From Rostrohypoxylon terebratum (taxonomy: Eukaryota > Ascomycota > Sordariomycetes > Xylariales > Hypoxylaceae), in assembly GCA_022497145.1 (NCBI GenBank), contig MU385938.1, positions 1-64,000 of the forward strand: a stretch of 64,000 nucleotides of DNA, written 5' to 3'. The position numbers were made by a program, and so were the translations under genes. Below are positions 22,144-32,762 of this stretch, one piece after another. A model generated the notes under the pieces. The model had not been told where the DNA came from. It was given only the letters and a program-made list of their open reading frames with translations, and searched no databases. Each line of letters starts with the position of its first letter. Position 1 is the first letter of the stretch.

Positions 22144-23228
22144 GTGGTCGGCCGCGAGCTCCCAAATTTGCGCCCCAATGGGGAAGACCATCGAGGCGCC
22201 CGAGGAGGGGATATGAAGAAGAGGAGGAGGAGGGTATCTGGGGGACCGGGCGCAGGGTTGTTGAGGAGTTGTTGGATGGTGAGGGTACAGATACGCAAGG
22301 CGCTGAAAATGGTGGGAGACGGTTTGCCAGTGATCCGCTTCGCTTCACTGGTACGGACTTGGGTGGTGGTGGTCAGGTGCGAAATGGTTATGCTTATCAA
22401 CATTCGGATGAGGAGGACGAGGACGGCAATTCAACAGATGAGGGTACGCAAGCTACATCAGAAGAGGAGGAAGAGGATACCGACGATGAATATTCGGCCG
22501 AAAGAAGGGAACTCGAAGAGGCTCTTGTGCAATCAGCTCTCTCCAGGATACGGAAAGCTCAAAGCAAGGGCAGGCAAGACGTTAAACTTAACAAGCAGGA
22601 ACTTGCTGCTCTCGACCGTAGAAGGAAACGCTTACAAGCCGAAGCCAAGGCCTCAAAAGGTGGTGGCGGTCGAAAGCGTAAAGAAAAGGAACAGAGATAC
22701 GCCATTCCTATATCTCAATTCGATGCCCCTTCACGAGGTCCGTCTGGCTCCAGTGAGTCCTTAGCTCGCAAAGCCCTACCTTCAACTGAGCAGGGTCCCC
22801 CGATGGGGCGCTTTCATCCGCCAAACGCAAGCCGCTCCCGTCCTCGCTCCGGTACTTCATCGACATCATCCACACAACGCCCTCAATCTCGCATAAGAGA
22901 TTCACCTCCTTTCGACTATCAATACGTGAACGCACCTCCTAATCAACGTCACGCCTCTGATCCTTTCCAATATCAAACCGCCGGTCCACGTGCGCCGCAC
23001 GCCGATAGCGTCGCGGTCGTCGGAAGCAGTCCGAAGAGGCACAGAAGTCGAGCAAGGAGAGATGAATCTCAAGAGGACGAGACAACTAGCGATGATGCAG
23101 GGAACAGGGAGATGGCCTCACCTTCGCCGGAATCCGAGCGTCCCAAGGCCAAGAAGACTTCACCTGGTCAACCGATCACGAAGAAGAAAGTAGCTAGTGG
23201 TACCGGCAAGAAGCGGAAAGGAAAATGA
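22119..23228 (+). CDS. 369-codon ORF with no ATG start, -1 frame to PRA1 end
   Basis: Opens just after a TGA at 22116-22118 and runs without a stop to TGA at 23228, overlapping the last eight codons of PRA1. There is no in-frame ATG until deep inside (PPMGRF, ~22803), so it needs an upstream exon, a frameshift or a non-ATG start. It begins with a Gly/Arg/Pro-rich stretch, then an acidic tract, then an EEALVQSALSRIRKAQSKG helix with KQELAALDRRRKRLQAEAKA, a basic KRKEKEQ segment, and a long Ser/Pro/Arg-rich tail with KKTSPGQP and a terminal KKRKGK, probably nuclear. The biased composition and length argue that it is coding. I vaguely recall fungal proteins with the SALxRIxxAQ helix but cannot name the family. 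Confidence 0.6.
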   Translation, partial: GFFRGGGLGGRPRAPKFAPQWGRPSRRPRRGYEEEEEEGIWGTGRRVVEELLDGEGTDTQGAENGGRRFASDPLRFTGTDLGGGGQVRNGYAYQHSDEEDEDGNSTDEGTQATSEEEEEDTDDEYSAERRELEEALVQSALSRIRKAQSKGRQDVKLNKQELAALDRRRKRLQAEAKASKGGGGRKRKEKEQRYAIPISQFDAPSRGPSGSSESLARKALPSTEQGPPMGRFHPPNASRSRPRSGTSSTSSTQRPQSRIRDSPPFDYQYVNAPPNQRHASDPFQYQTAGPRAPHADSVAVVGSSPKRHRSRARRDESQEDETTSDDAGNREMASPSPESERPKAKKTSPGQPITKKKVASGTGKKRKGK

Positions 23229-23793
23229 GCTGAGCAGAGTCGTTCCGATCTTCCTAATGAGAAAAGCAATTCACCTATGTATTACCTGAACACTGATAGA
23301 CTGGTTTTTAATGATGCACTCGCGCGCTCCTCTTTTTTCAATAAAAACCGCGTACACTCCTCATATTTATCACATTTCTTTCCAGATATATCTCGTAAAT
23401 GCATTTTTATTTGAAATGAGACTTCTAAATCTAAAGTCTAACATGACATCAGGGTATCGTATCGATTCTTCTTCCGCTCGCTCTTCCGCTTTTTTGTTCG
23501 AAAAGACATCAATCGTAACCCGACTTTTTCTAGCGTAAGGAAAGAGAAGAGAAGAGAAGCGGGAAAGGAAAATCGTGTCATGCAAAACGATCCGCCCCCT
23601 CAGACGCCATCCATTCATTCGTATCGTTCCATCCCTCCACACTATTACCCCTCGTCCCGGCACGTCACGAGCGAGATCGTGAACTACGGTTTCCCTAGCT
23701 ATATACGAGGTAGGTGTGTAGGTAGGTAGGTATATATGTATGTAAGATGTGTGTAGGTAAATGCAAGGTAAGGTAAAACAAGGTAGGGTTCAC
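23229..23793. other. Convergent 3' intergenic region
   Basis: Contains an AT-rich 3' flank and a taggtagg-type simple repeat around 23705-23765. A 97-aa minus ORF (23370-23663) has no support. Confidence 0.5.
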
Positions 23794-24810
23794 TCAGGAG
23801 AAGAAATCCCGTATGCCGTCGAAGAAGCCGCCGCCGCTGCCTCCCCGTCTGCCTTCGTCGTAGTACTCGCGCCGTCGCTCCCACTGGTAGTCGCCGTGGT
23901 GGTCGCGGCCGACAGAGAGGCTGTCGCTGCGGCCTATACCGCCTGCCATGCGGACCGCCTCGCCGACGAGGCCGACGCTATCGCCGGAGCCCGCGCGAGC
24001 GGCTACGCCGAGCATGCGCTCGATGCTGGGGGGTAGGCGGAGCCCGAAGCGGGCGAGCAGGGCGGTCAGGGCGCCGCCGGTGATGAGGGGCATGATGACG
24101 AGCATGAAGACCTTGATCGGGTGGCGCTTGGCATAGTACATGAGGTCTCGCAAGAGACGCTTGAGCTTCTTGAGGGTGCGCTGCAGGAAGGAGGAGCGCG
24201 GCTGCCGCTTGTAGTAGGAGTTGGAACGGCCTGGGGATCGCATGGTCAGCTACAGGGACACGGTATCGCTATAACATGCATGGTATATTGGAGGTATAGC
24301 GCGTGGTGTTATGGTAGGATATGTGGGAGAAAGGGGAAAAGATGGAGATGGATGTGTGCAAGTGTATGCATGAGTTGCTACGTGTGTAGATAGGGCAATG
24401 GATGGATGGATGGGTTCTGGATTCGAGGAATCCACACGTGCGCGCGTGTGATTCGGTGCATTAATGGGGCAGGTTGAGCGAGGAGAGCACACGGTATAGG
24501 GAGACGGGAGGGGAGGAAAGGTGAGCTCACCTAGGCTGAAGATGCTGCCGTTGCCCAGACCGAAGAAGGAGCCCCGGGAGCTGTTGTGCTTGCTATAGTG
24601 GCTGCCACCGATGCCGTGGCTGCTGCTGTGGTGGTGGCCGTTGTCGACGCCAAAGAAACCAGCTAGACCTGAGTGTCGCTTGCTCTTGCTGCTCTTGTGA
24701 GAGCGCGACGAGTCTCGCGACTTGGAGGTTTTGTGGTGGTGCGAACGCGAGCGGCGGGTCGAGCTCGAAATGACGGACTCGCCGTCCCAATCGCCAAGCA
24801 TACCTGCCAT
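23794..24810 (-). CDS. Unknown 238-aa protein with one membrane segment
   Basis: Two exons: 24810-24531 and 24230-23794. The intron (GTGAGC donor, CCCCAG acceptor, 300 nt) joins in phase to give SIFSLG-RSNSYYKRQ. The N-terminal third is Ser/Arg/His/Lys-rich (SSTRRSRSHHHKTSKSRDSS region). Two FFG blocks then follow, GLAGFFGVDNG and SFFGLGNG. A basic helix (LKKLKRLLRDLMYYAKRHP) leads into one hydrophobic segment (~141-165, VFMLVIMPLITGGALTALLA). The end is Gly/Arg-rich and closes with GGGFFDGIRDFFS. I do not recognise it. The membrane segment with basic flank suggests membrane anchoring. Its start faces away from the J-domain gene ~1.2 kb away. Confidence 0.7.
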
Positions 24811-25988
24811 GATGAATGAGGGGGTTGATGGTGGTACGATGTGAAAAAAATTTATATATAGTACGAGATATATGAAATAGATATATATAACTGTCTCACT
24901 CGAATTTGATCGAGCTCGTAATTAAAGTCTTCAAGCTTTGTCAATCGGCCTGGCAGGGCAAGATTGGCGAGAAAGGTGAAGCTAAGAAAATGAAGGAGAA
25001 ATCTCACAGCCGAAAAAAAAAGCTGCCAGGTAGATCGAAATCGTGGGAGGATCAACACGATCTTTTGTTATTCTCCGTCGGATGCTCGATTTCACGTTCG
25101 CTGCAACGGCGCACCAGCCAGTCTGCGAACACTGGGAACGGAGCTTAAAGCACGCACGACTTCAATAACCCACAGTTGGTAGAATGGGGTACGGAGAAGT
25201 GGTCTGGGAGTGTGTGAAAAGAGAAGATATTGCAGATATTGACAAGCTTACGGAGGCGCGAGGACCATCGCGAAGGGTCGGGACTGCGAGACTGCGAATG
25301 AGAAGGGAGAGATCGACCTTTCACCGACAATTCGAGTGGCTGGGGTTCACCCCCTGGCCATTGCTGCCGATTGCTGCCAATTGCTGCGGCCATTTATGAA
25401 TTCTGGAGGATCGACATTATGTCTAAAACTGCCCTAAGGCTTGGGGCTAGCCCATATTCGCTTAGCTTGGTTCCCAGGTGAGCTGGGTGGGTCAGGGCAA
25501 TTAAGAGGCGGGTCAGCCGTCGGGGGACCTCGATGTTGCAGTTTGTCCTCAATGCTTTTGTACCTAGTAGTGGGAAGTTGGGAAGTTGGAACAGCTGCAA
25601 CCTGCAAGCATGTGCTGTGTGTTCAAGATTTTTGCTAGTTGTGGAACCGAACTCTTCAAGCCACCGTGGCTTGTACGTAGTAGAAACTCTAATAAGGCGA
25701 TTCAAGCAAAGAAACCAAAGAAACCAAAGGAGACTTGCCCGAAAGAGGTAGCACTAGACAGCTAAACACTCAAAACGCCACATCGATGACGTTCCCTATT
25801 GGACATACAGGACATACACCATCCACCTATGCAACTGCTGAGCTCCCAATGAAGCCTGATTAAAGACAATGCTTTGACTTGCAGACCGACTCGTGCTCCT
25901 AGATTTTTTCTTTTTTCTTTAACCTTCACCTCTGACTGCCGGCTCAGTACCTCACATACCTATTATTCTTACGACTTGATCTATCAAA
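24811..25988. promoter_or_regulatory. Divergent promoter region
   Basis: Separates the start codons of the 238-aa protein (-) and the J-domain protein (+). It includes a tatata stretch at ~24850-24890. Short ORFs (60-103 codons) show no family features. Confidence 0.45.
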
Positions 25989-26910
25989 ATGGCCAATAGA
26001 TCTCCCCCGGACTACTGTTAGTCACCTTTGACTCCCTCTAGTCCTTATATTTATCCTTATATAGAGCTCCACTGACATGTGTTGGCATTATAGACAGGAT
26101 CCTCGAGGTCTCTGAGACTGCAACCACCCAACAGATCCGCGAAGCCTACAAACGGTAGGTCACCCCATCGGCTCCATCACTCTATCTAGATTCTACACAT
26201 ACACCCAGACATCCTAGTAGCGTGAGTGTTTTACTATATGTACTAACAGCCCAACTAGAGCGGCTCTCAAAACCCACCCGGACAGGGTGTCCGCCAACTC
26301 CCCCGACCGCGCGGCCCGGACCCGCCGGTTCCAGCTCGTGAACGACGCATACTACACGCTGTCGGACCCGTCGCGGCGGCGCGAGTACGACTACACCAGG
26401 AAGGCGGACCGCGGGCGTCGGGGCGGGCGGGCCTCGTACGCGGACCCGTTCGACGACCCCGCGGACTCGGTGCCCCCCCAGAACGGAAACGGAAACGGCA
26501 ACGGCAACGGACAGAATGCGTACTCGTGGGCGTGGAACTTCTTCACGGGGGGCAACACCAACACGCAGCAGAGCGCCAGGGCCGAACGCCAGCAGGCGGA
26601 GGACGCGCAGTTCGGGGATGTGTTCGAGGAGATGCTGCGGGAGGAGGGGATGGACGGCGCGGACGAGACGCGCAGGGATACCACGTTCTGGAGCATGCTG
26701 GGCACGGCCAGCGGTAGCATCATCGGGTTCATCGTCGGCAACATGCCCGGGGCTGTGGCCGGGGCCGTGGCGGGCAATAGGCTGGGCGCGGTGAGGGATG
26801 CGAAGGGCAAGAGCGTCTATGCGGTTTTTCAGGACCTCCCGCAGGACGATAAGGCGAGGTTGCTGGCGCAGCTTGCTACGAGGGTTTTTAGCCACGCCGT
26901 GGGAATTTGA
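25989..26910 (+). CDS. J-domain (DnaJ/Hsp40-like) protein, 246 aa
   Basis: Three exons: 25989-26016, 26094-26154 and 26259-26910; all joins keep frame. The J domain fills residues ~8-72: DYYRILEVSETATTQQIREAYKR, the HPD motif at 36-38, and FQLVNDAYYTLSDPSRRREYD. J domains stimulate Hsp70 ATPase. There is no G/F-rich or zinc-finger region, so it is a type III (class C) member. After an N/G repeat (NGNGNGNGNG, ~128-138) comes a polar stretch, then a glycine-spaced hydrophobic segment (~191-221: GSIIGFIVGNMPGAVAG) and KGKSVYAVFQDLP. That last segment could insert in or contact a membrane. The location is unknown. High GC in exon 3 contrasts with the AT-rich flanks. Confidence 0.92.
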
Positions 26911-27667
26911 GGTGGCCGGGGGCTCCGTTCGGACTTCAATGAGAGTTTATTGTTATGAAGCTATGCGGTATGGGAGGCGGCGACACCTTAAAGGCCCTTT
27001 GAGGACTCTCTTGACTGACGGTAGGGGATGGTATATGATGGGAAACGAGTGAACATGAAATAGACTGCATTGTTAGGGGGATCGCGGTGGAGTTCAGGCT
27101 GCTTGTTGTTTTTAAGGGGTAGGCTTGTTAGAGGTCTGGAAGGGCTGGCAACTGCTGACTGGTGTGGTCAGGGGCGAAGGTTCTTCATACTCCATATATG
27201 ATAATTATCTATTAAACAAACCATATCTGAAATTTTGATAAAAGTCCTAGTTGATACGTACCTATCTTATAGAAGCTTGAACTGTCATGAATATTCTAAT
27301 CAGGCCGCGAAGTATGGATATCTTACTAGGCGATGACACTCACAGGCGCTAAGTCTACCTTCTAAGACAATATCTCTAATTAATACTAGCTCCTTTTAAC
27401 AACTTTGTTGCAACTTCTACCTAATATACTATTTGCAGTGGTAACATTACCTATCAAGTTACTGATTAAGTTACGGTTAGCTAAATGACGCTATTCTATT
27501 TGTGGGACTGTGTGACCTCCGTCATACCGATCTACTGGTTGTACCTGACAGGGATTACCACACTCCCCCACCATAAATGTTCCCCGTCAATTCTTCAACT
27601 TTCTAAACTTACACTTCCTTAATACCAAGAATATCAAGAAAACCATCGACGTCATTTGGTAGTCACG
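26911..27667. other. Intergenic, no gene recognised
   Basis: 3' flank of the J-domain gene and promoter of the thioredoxin-PITH gene. No ORF of interest. Confidence 0.5.
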
Positions 27668-28839
27668 ATGTCCGGGCCTGTGGAGATTCGGTCGGCCGCG
27701 CAGTTCAACGCGTTGCTGAAGAACTCGCGTATCGTGGTGGTAGATTGTATGTACTCCTTACCTCCTCGAGTACCACTGCACCTATTTTGTCCACTTAGCC
27801 CCGCCATCGTCATGGTGACAATCTTTTGCGACGCGAAGCTGACAAATCTTTCTAACGCGTAGTCTACGCAACGTGGTGTGGCCCATGCACCCAGATCGCG
27901 CCTGTCTACGAACAGCTTTCGAAACAACTATCGAGCCCTGGAGTTGCCGCTTTTGCCAAGGTCAACGTCGATGCTGAAGGAGCCAAGGCTGTCGCGTCCG
28001 AATACGCCGTCTCCTCTCTCCCTACCTTCATCGTCTTCCGGGATGGCGCCGTCGCTGACAAAATGAAGGGTGCCGATCCGAAGGGGCTTCAAGCTATCGT
28101 TGAGAAGCTAAGCGATGAAATCAAGAACGCCTCCCAAGGAAGTAGTAGTTCTTCTGGCGGCATCGCTTGGAAGGGGGCTGATCTACCCCGGGGTTACACT
28201 GATGTCTCAGATACTATCGACGTACGCGGGCTTGAACTCTTGAATGCTGACGAATCTCACTTCTCTGTTCGGAACCTCCTTAAGAAGGAGAAGCCTTCGG
28301 CGTTATCCAAGGAAACCACTACAAGTGGTGAGAAGGACTGGGTTGAGAGCGATACCGATGAGCAGTTGTTACTCTTTGCACCCTTCAACTCAGCTATCAA
28401 GCTCCATACCTTACAGGTATATACACATGTTCAGCCGTATACGGGATGTTGTTTAAAGGCTAACAGGCTAACCCATACGTTCTAGATCACTTCTCTGCCT
28501 CCCTCGGGTGACGATGACGACGACGACGACGACGTTCCGATGAGACCAAAGACGATTAAGTTATTCACGAACCGACCGCACAATTTAGGCTTTGATGAGG
28601 CCGAAGACATTAATCCGACCCAGACAATCGAGATCGGCGAGAACGACTGGAACGAAAATGGCACCGCGAGCCTAGGCTTGCGCTTCGTCCGATTCCAGAA
28701 TGTTACGAGCATCGTGATATTCATCGTGGACGGCGACGGCGACGGCGAGAAGGTCCGAGTGGACCGGATACGATTCATCGGCGAATCTGGCGAGAAAAGA
28801 GAAATGGGCAAGCTCGAGAAGATTGGCGAGGATCCTTGA
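27668..28839 (+). CDS. Thioredoxin-like protein with PITH domain (TXNL1-type), 328 aa
   Basis: Three exons: 27668-27746, 27863-28416 and 28486-28839; joins are phase-consistent with GTATGT and GTATAT donors. The N-terminal thioredoxin fold has the WCGPC active site (Cys32 and Cys35) and the cis-Pro of SSLPTF. After a Ser-rich linker with WKGADLPRGY comes a C-terminal PITH domain, including LLLFAPFNSAIKLHTLQ and the later TASLGLRFVRFQNVTSIVIFI. PITH-thioredoxins associate with the 26S proteasome in animals and yeasts; that role is from family knowledge. The protein is probably cytosolic because no signal is seen. A run of eight Asp lies in a PITH loop just after the intron 2 join, and GDGDGE appears near the end. 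Length is a little above human TXNL1 (289 aa). Confidence 0.94.
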
Positions 28840-31800
28840 GACAATTTCTGTGGCAAGAATAGGTAATTTATATGCATACAGGCAAGCGTCAATCACGGTT
28901 ATGATCATGGACAAGGGCAATGAGGAAAACGAATGGAATGCGGTTATAGACTCGGGATACCCTGAAACCGCATCTATATAGATAACATCAATCGACGGTC
29001 GCAATGCTTTCACCAAAGAAATGATCCTATTATCAACAGAAGGTTGTCATTGACAACCTTGGAATAGTACCTAGCAAACTAAGCCTACAGAATAGTACAG
29101 ATGACTGTCAATTTCAAACTGGCGGATGCGAAGCACGCCTGCATTTACGTATCTAATACTCCCCAATGCAGGCCGAACTTATATCTTGCATTCAATGATA
29201 TGCTCATTGGATTTGATTCATATGCACATGCAGTTAATAAGTTGAGTATTAAGCTGACCTCATCATTGCCACCTCGCCGATTACTCCCTTCGGTGCTAAC
29301 GTTGACAATATCAAAATAGAATCATATTAGATAACGACTGTAGCACAGCATTGAGCAAGGGCCCGGATTTGTCTATTCACTTGGATCGGATAGCATCCAA
29401 CGGAAGCGCCACCCAAACGGTGTCTCAGCAAGCAGACACGCACACGGTTATTTGGTATCTGCTCGTCGACCGATAGAGTCATGACGGCGGGGACCTGGGA
29501 TCTAGATGGGAAGGTTTTTTTTTTTTTTATGTCCAGCATCCTCACTGCGGTTCGAAGAAGCAATCAGAGGCTTCGGATTTCGAACCGACGTCAGAAGTGA
29601 AGTCGCCGGCTTGCAATTTTAATTACTCTGTGGCATGATTGACGCTATGTATCCATGGAGATTTCCACTGAAGGAAGAAGGGATCGGAGCAACACGGGAA
29701 ATGTTATATCATGCCAGCCGCACGAAGAAAGAAAAGAAGAAGAAAAAAGTTTGAAATTTGTCGCGATCGCGTTCGAATTTTCATATGGTCTGCTAGCGTC
29801 GTTGGCAGCTGTTAGATTAGATCATCAGGTGGCAGATAGACGGTTAGAAGTTAGAACCGTCAGATATGGATCCTGGATCCCGTCAGATCTAACAGATTGT
29901 TGGCGCGCTGCGGAAAATGGTCGGCGATTACTTAAGATTCCGGACATGGGTTACTGGATTATTGGACTGGGTTTATCCGGGCCCGCTTTAACAGTCGAAG
30001 GTTTTTAAACCTTGAAATATTCCGGTTGTTTCATTGCCGGCTCCAGTTGCACAACAGAAGATTGAAACGAAAAAGAACAATGACATCCACCATTCCACCA
30101 TCTTTTTTTTTCCCCTCCCACATTTCCATTACCACATTATTCCTAGTCTCCTTTTCTCTTTAAGTATTCCCACCGAAAGAAGCCAACCCTGATGAAACCG
30201 CCACAAACGGACACACACTCTACTACCTCCTAGACCTTAGACCTTTTTAGTATTATTGTTCCCACTCACTCAAACTCACTGAGCAGTGTTAAGCGTCGAA
30301 TCCTTGGAATAGTTAGCCTCGGAGGAGACATCATGGATGCTTTTAATATACCCGTCCACTTGGATTCCTTCCATCCCATACACTCAGACACTCCATGGTC
30401 ACTCCCCCATACTCCCCTTACACAATTCATACACAATTCATACACACACCCAACCCGTTTCTGTCTCTCATCCCGTTCCACGATACCTAAGGTCCTAAGG
30501 TCCTAAGCTAGGATGCGCCGCCCAATCCAAGCGAGAGGGGGTTTACGTACGCACATCACATCCCGTCTTAGTCGGACCATATAGTTTATAGGTAGTGGAC
30601 CGGTGGACCGGTGGACTGGTGGATTGGTGGCGGCTTAGAAAGATACTTCGCGATGTTGCTAATGTTGCCAATGTTGCGTTAATCTCGCTAACTAATGGCA
30701 ACTAATACTGTTGAATCTTGACCACCATTGGTAAGCCCTGCCTACAGGTCCCCCTACAGGTTTCTTACAGGCTTTCTACAGGTCTACTGGTCTACAGCCC
30801 GACTTTTCGCTCTTCTCTTGCCCTTGTTGTTCTTGCTGTCCCATTCACCCCATTCACCCCATTCATGTCCTGCCCTACATGTCCCTCCGCTTCCCTCCAT
30901 GTCCCTTGTTGTAATCTCCTCTCATATTGACCCTAACCCCTCATGCAACGTCACCTAGCTCGACTATCCCATCAGCACGGGGCCTATATTAAAAATCGTC
31001 AGAAGCCGCACAAGCAAAGTCGCAGCGCTAAGAAACCCCCTAAGACGACGTCAGCTGCTCCTAGCCTCCGGTCTGTGATATCTGCACGTGTGCCACGGTA
31101 GCAGGATTCCAAGGTCGTCCCAAGCTTGCAGGCTCTCTGTTAGGGTCGCTAGGCGGCCAGGCTTGTTAGGTCTTTACAATGACAATGTACCTACCGACCT
31201 AACGCACCTACGCACCTAGACAATCTACGCAGCCTACGGTAGCAGCCAAAGTGAGTTTAAAGCAACCTAAAAGCAACCAAGAAAAAAAAGGCGAACCAGC
31301 ATTTGGCAAACTGTCGAACGTGGTATGTGGTATGCAGCATTAATATACAACTTAATTGTTCCATTTATAGACCAGATTCCGACCGTGGCATGCCACGACT
31401 CCCTATTCGCCCTATTCGTCTTCATTGGTCTCGTCTATTCGTTTACACGGCTTTGTACTATGCGTACAAAGTGTACATACTATCCAATGTAATATGTAAG
31501 CCGCTCTCTATCCATTTGTCTCGAAACTAATCCATGAGATAGCTATCGTAGCAGTCTTATTAACCCGGGGGGCCATCTCATAGGATTCTCTAGCAGGCTC
31601 TGCACGCTTCAGCTTCCCTTTTCAGGAGTTGCTTCGCTACGTTGGTTGTACGTCAGCGTACCCGACTTATGGCTGATTGTACCACAACTCTCACCCCTAA
31701 TGTCTGATTCTGGAAGGTTTGCGCCGCTCGAGTGTGCTTTTTTCGCAAAAGCGAGGCGTTAGGTCATCGCTCATCGCTTCAAGACCTTGAGACCCTGAGA

Positions 31801-32762
31801 CCATTTCTGCTCACAAGTCCGTTGCATACCCGCGCATGACTGGCACTTGGTCAATAACTATCTGCGGTTGTCCCCAACCTTTCCCATAAAAGTAAAGAAG
31901 CAAATAGCTTGCAAGCCACTCTTTTCCCGTAAGCGGATTTACTGTCTCTCTATTCTGGAGATGCCGGTCCATGTGATCAACCTTGGGAGCATTAAGCATT
32001 CTACATCTTCTAGGTACCTAGCCTACCAGCCTGCCAGCCTACATGCAGCATCCGTAACCTTACTATTAGTCTATTTCTTAATGTCATGAACATCTTACAT
32101 CATTCCCCTGGCCTTAAAACTCTTACCTAGTTTTCCTTGCGTCCCTGCGTGTGAATCTGCTCTGCCCTGTTCCGCTCCTTATTTTTTTTCTTCCATTCCT
32201 CTTGGATCCGGCTACTTACCGTTCTTCCATCCTTGAAAAACCATCGCCAAGTCCGATTATATCGCATTAAGTGGAAAAGTGAGAGAAGAGGCGTAGCTAT
32301 TGAAGAAGTGGCGTATTACTTGAGTCCTCCCAACAACTCGGAACTCAAGTTAATTATTTCTCTGTCGACTCGACTTACACAGCGATCCGGACCACCGCCG
32401 CATCCTATCGGAAGTCGCGACATATAATACAGGGCGATTCCTAGCTAGCTAGGTAATTATTTATTTTGGTCGAAGGATTTTCGGGCTGAGAAAGAGGCGG
32501 CCTCGTAACCAAAAAAAAATATCACAGATCAAAAACGCTGGGCACTATCCGGGGTTTGTGACTGGCGGGAGTTTTTGTTAGCTTCTGCCAGCAAGGCGCA
32601 TTCTGATAACTACCGGCCTCTGCGGCCTCTACGACTTTTAACTGACTCGGTCGACTCTCGGATCTACTATTTGGAGAGGTGAAGAATCAAAACCTCTGGA
32701 TGAGTTCTGCGCATTTTACACATCGAGGCTGCCAGAAGGATCCGTAACCGGTGCAGCTGACG
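28840..32762. other. 3.9-kb gene-poor intergenic region
   Basis: The longest gene-free interval here. It holds many ORFs of 60-120 codons, none with a domain or sensible splice partners, plus a few simple repeats. The last ~250 bp before 32763 probably serve the 2EXR gene. I see no transposon ends or tRNA. Confidence 0.5.
30841..30864. repeat. 9-bp tandem repeat, unit ccattcacc
   Basis: Three near-perfect head-to-tail copies inside the long intergenic region. Confidence 0.7.

Noticed and set aside
29550..29610. ttcgaacc-type motif suggesting a minus-strand tRNA T arm
   Set aside because: The T stem has mismatches and no anticodon arm or acceptor stem could be built around it.
29655..30008. 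117-aa plus ORF
   Set aside because: Low-complexity start, no domain, no splice partners; likely chance in the gene-poor interval.
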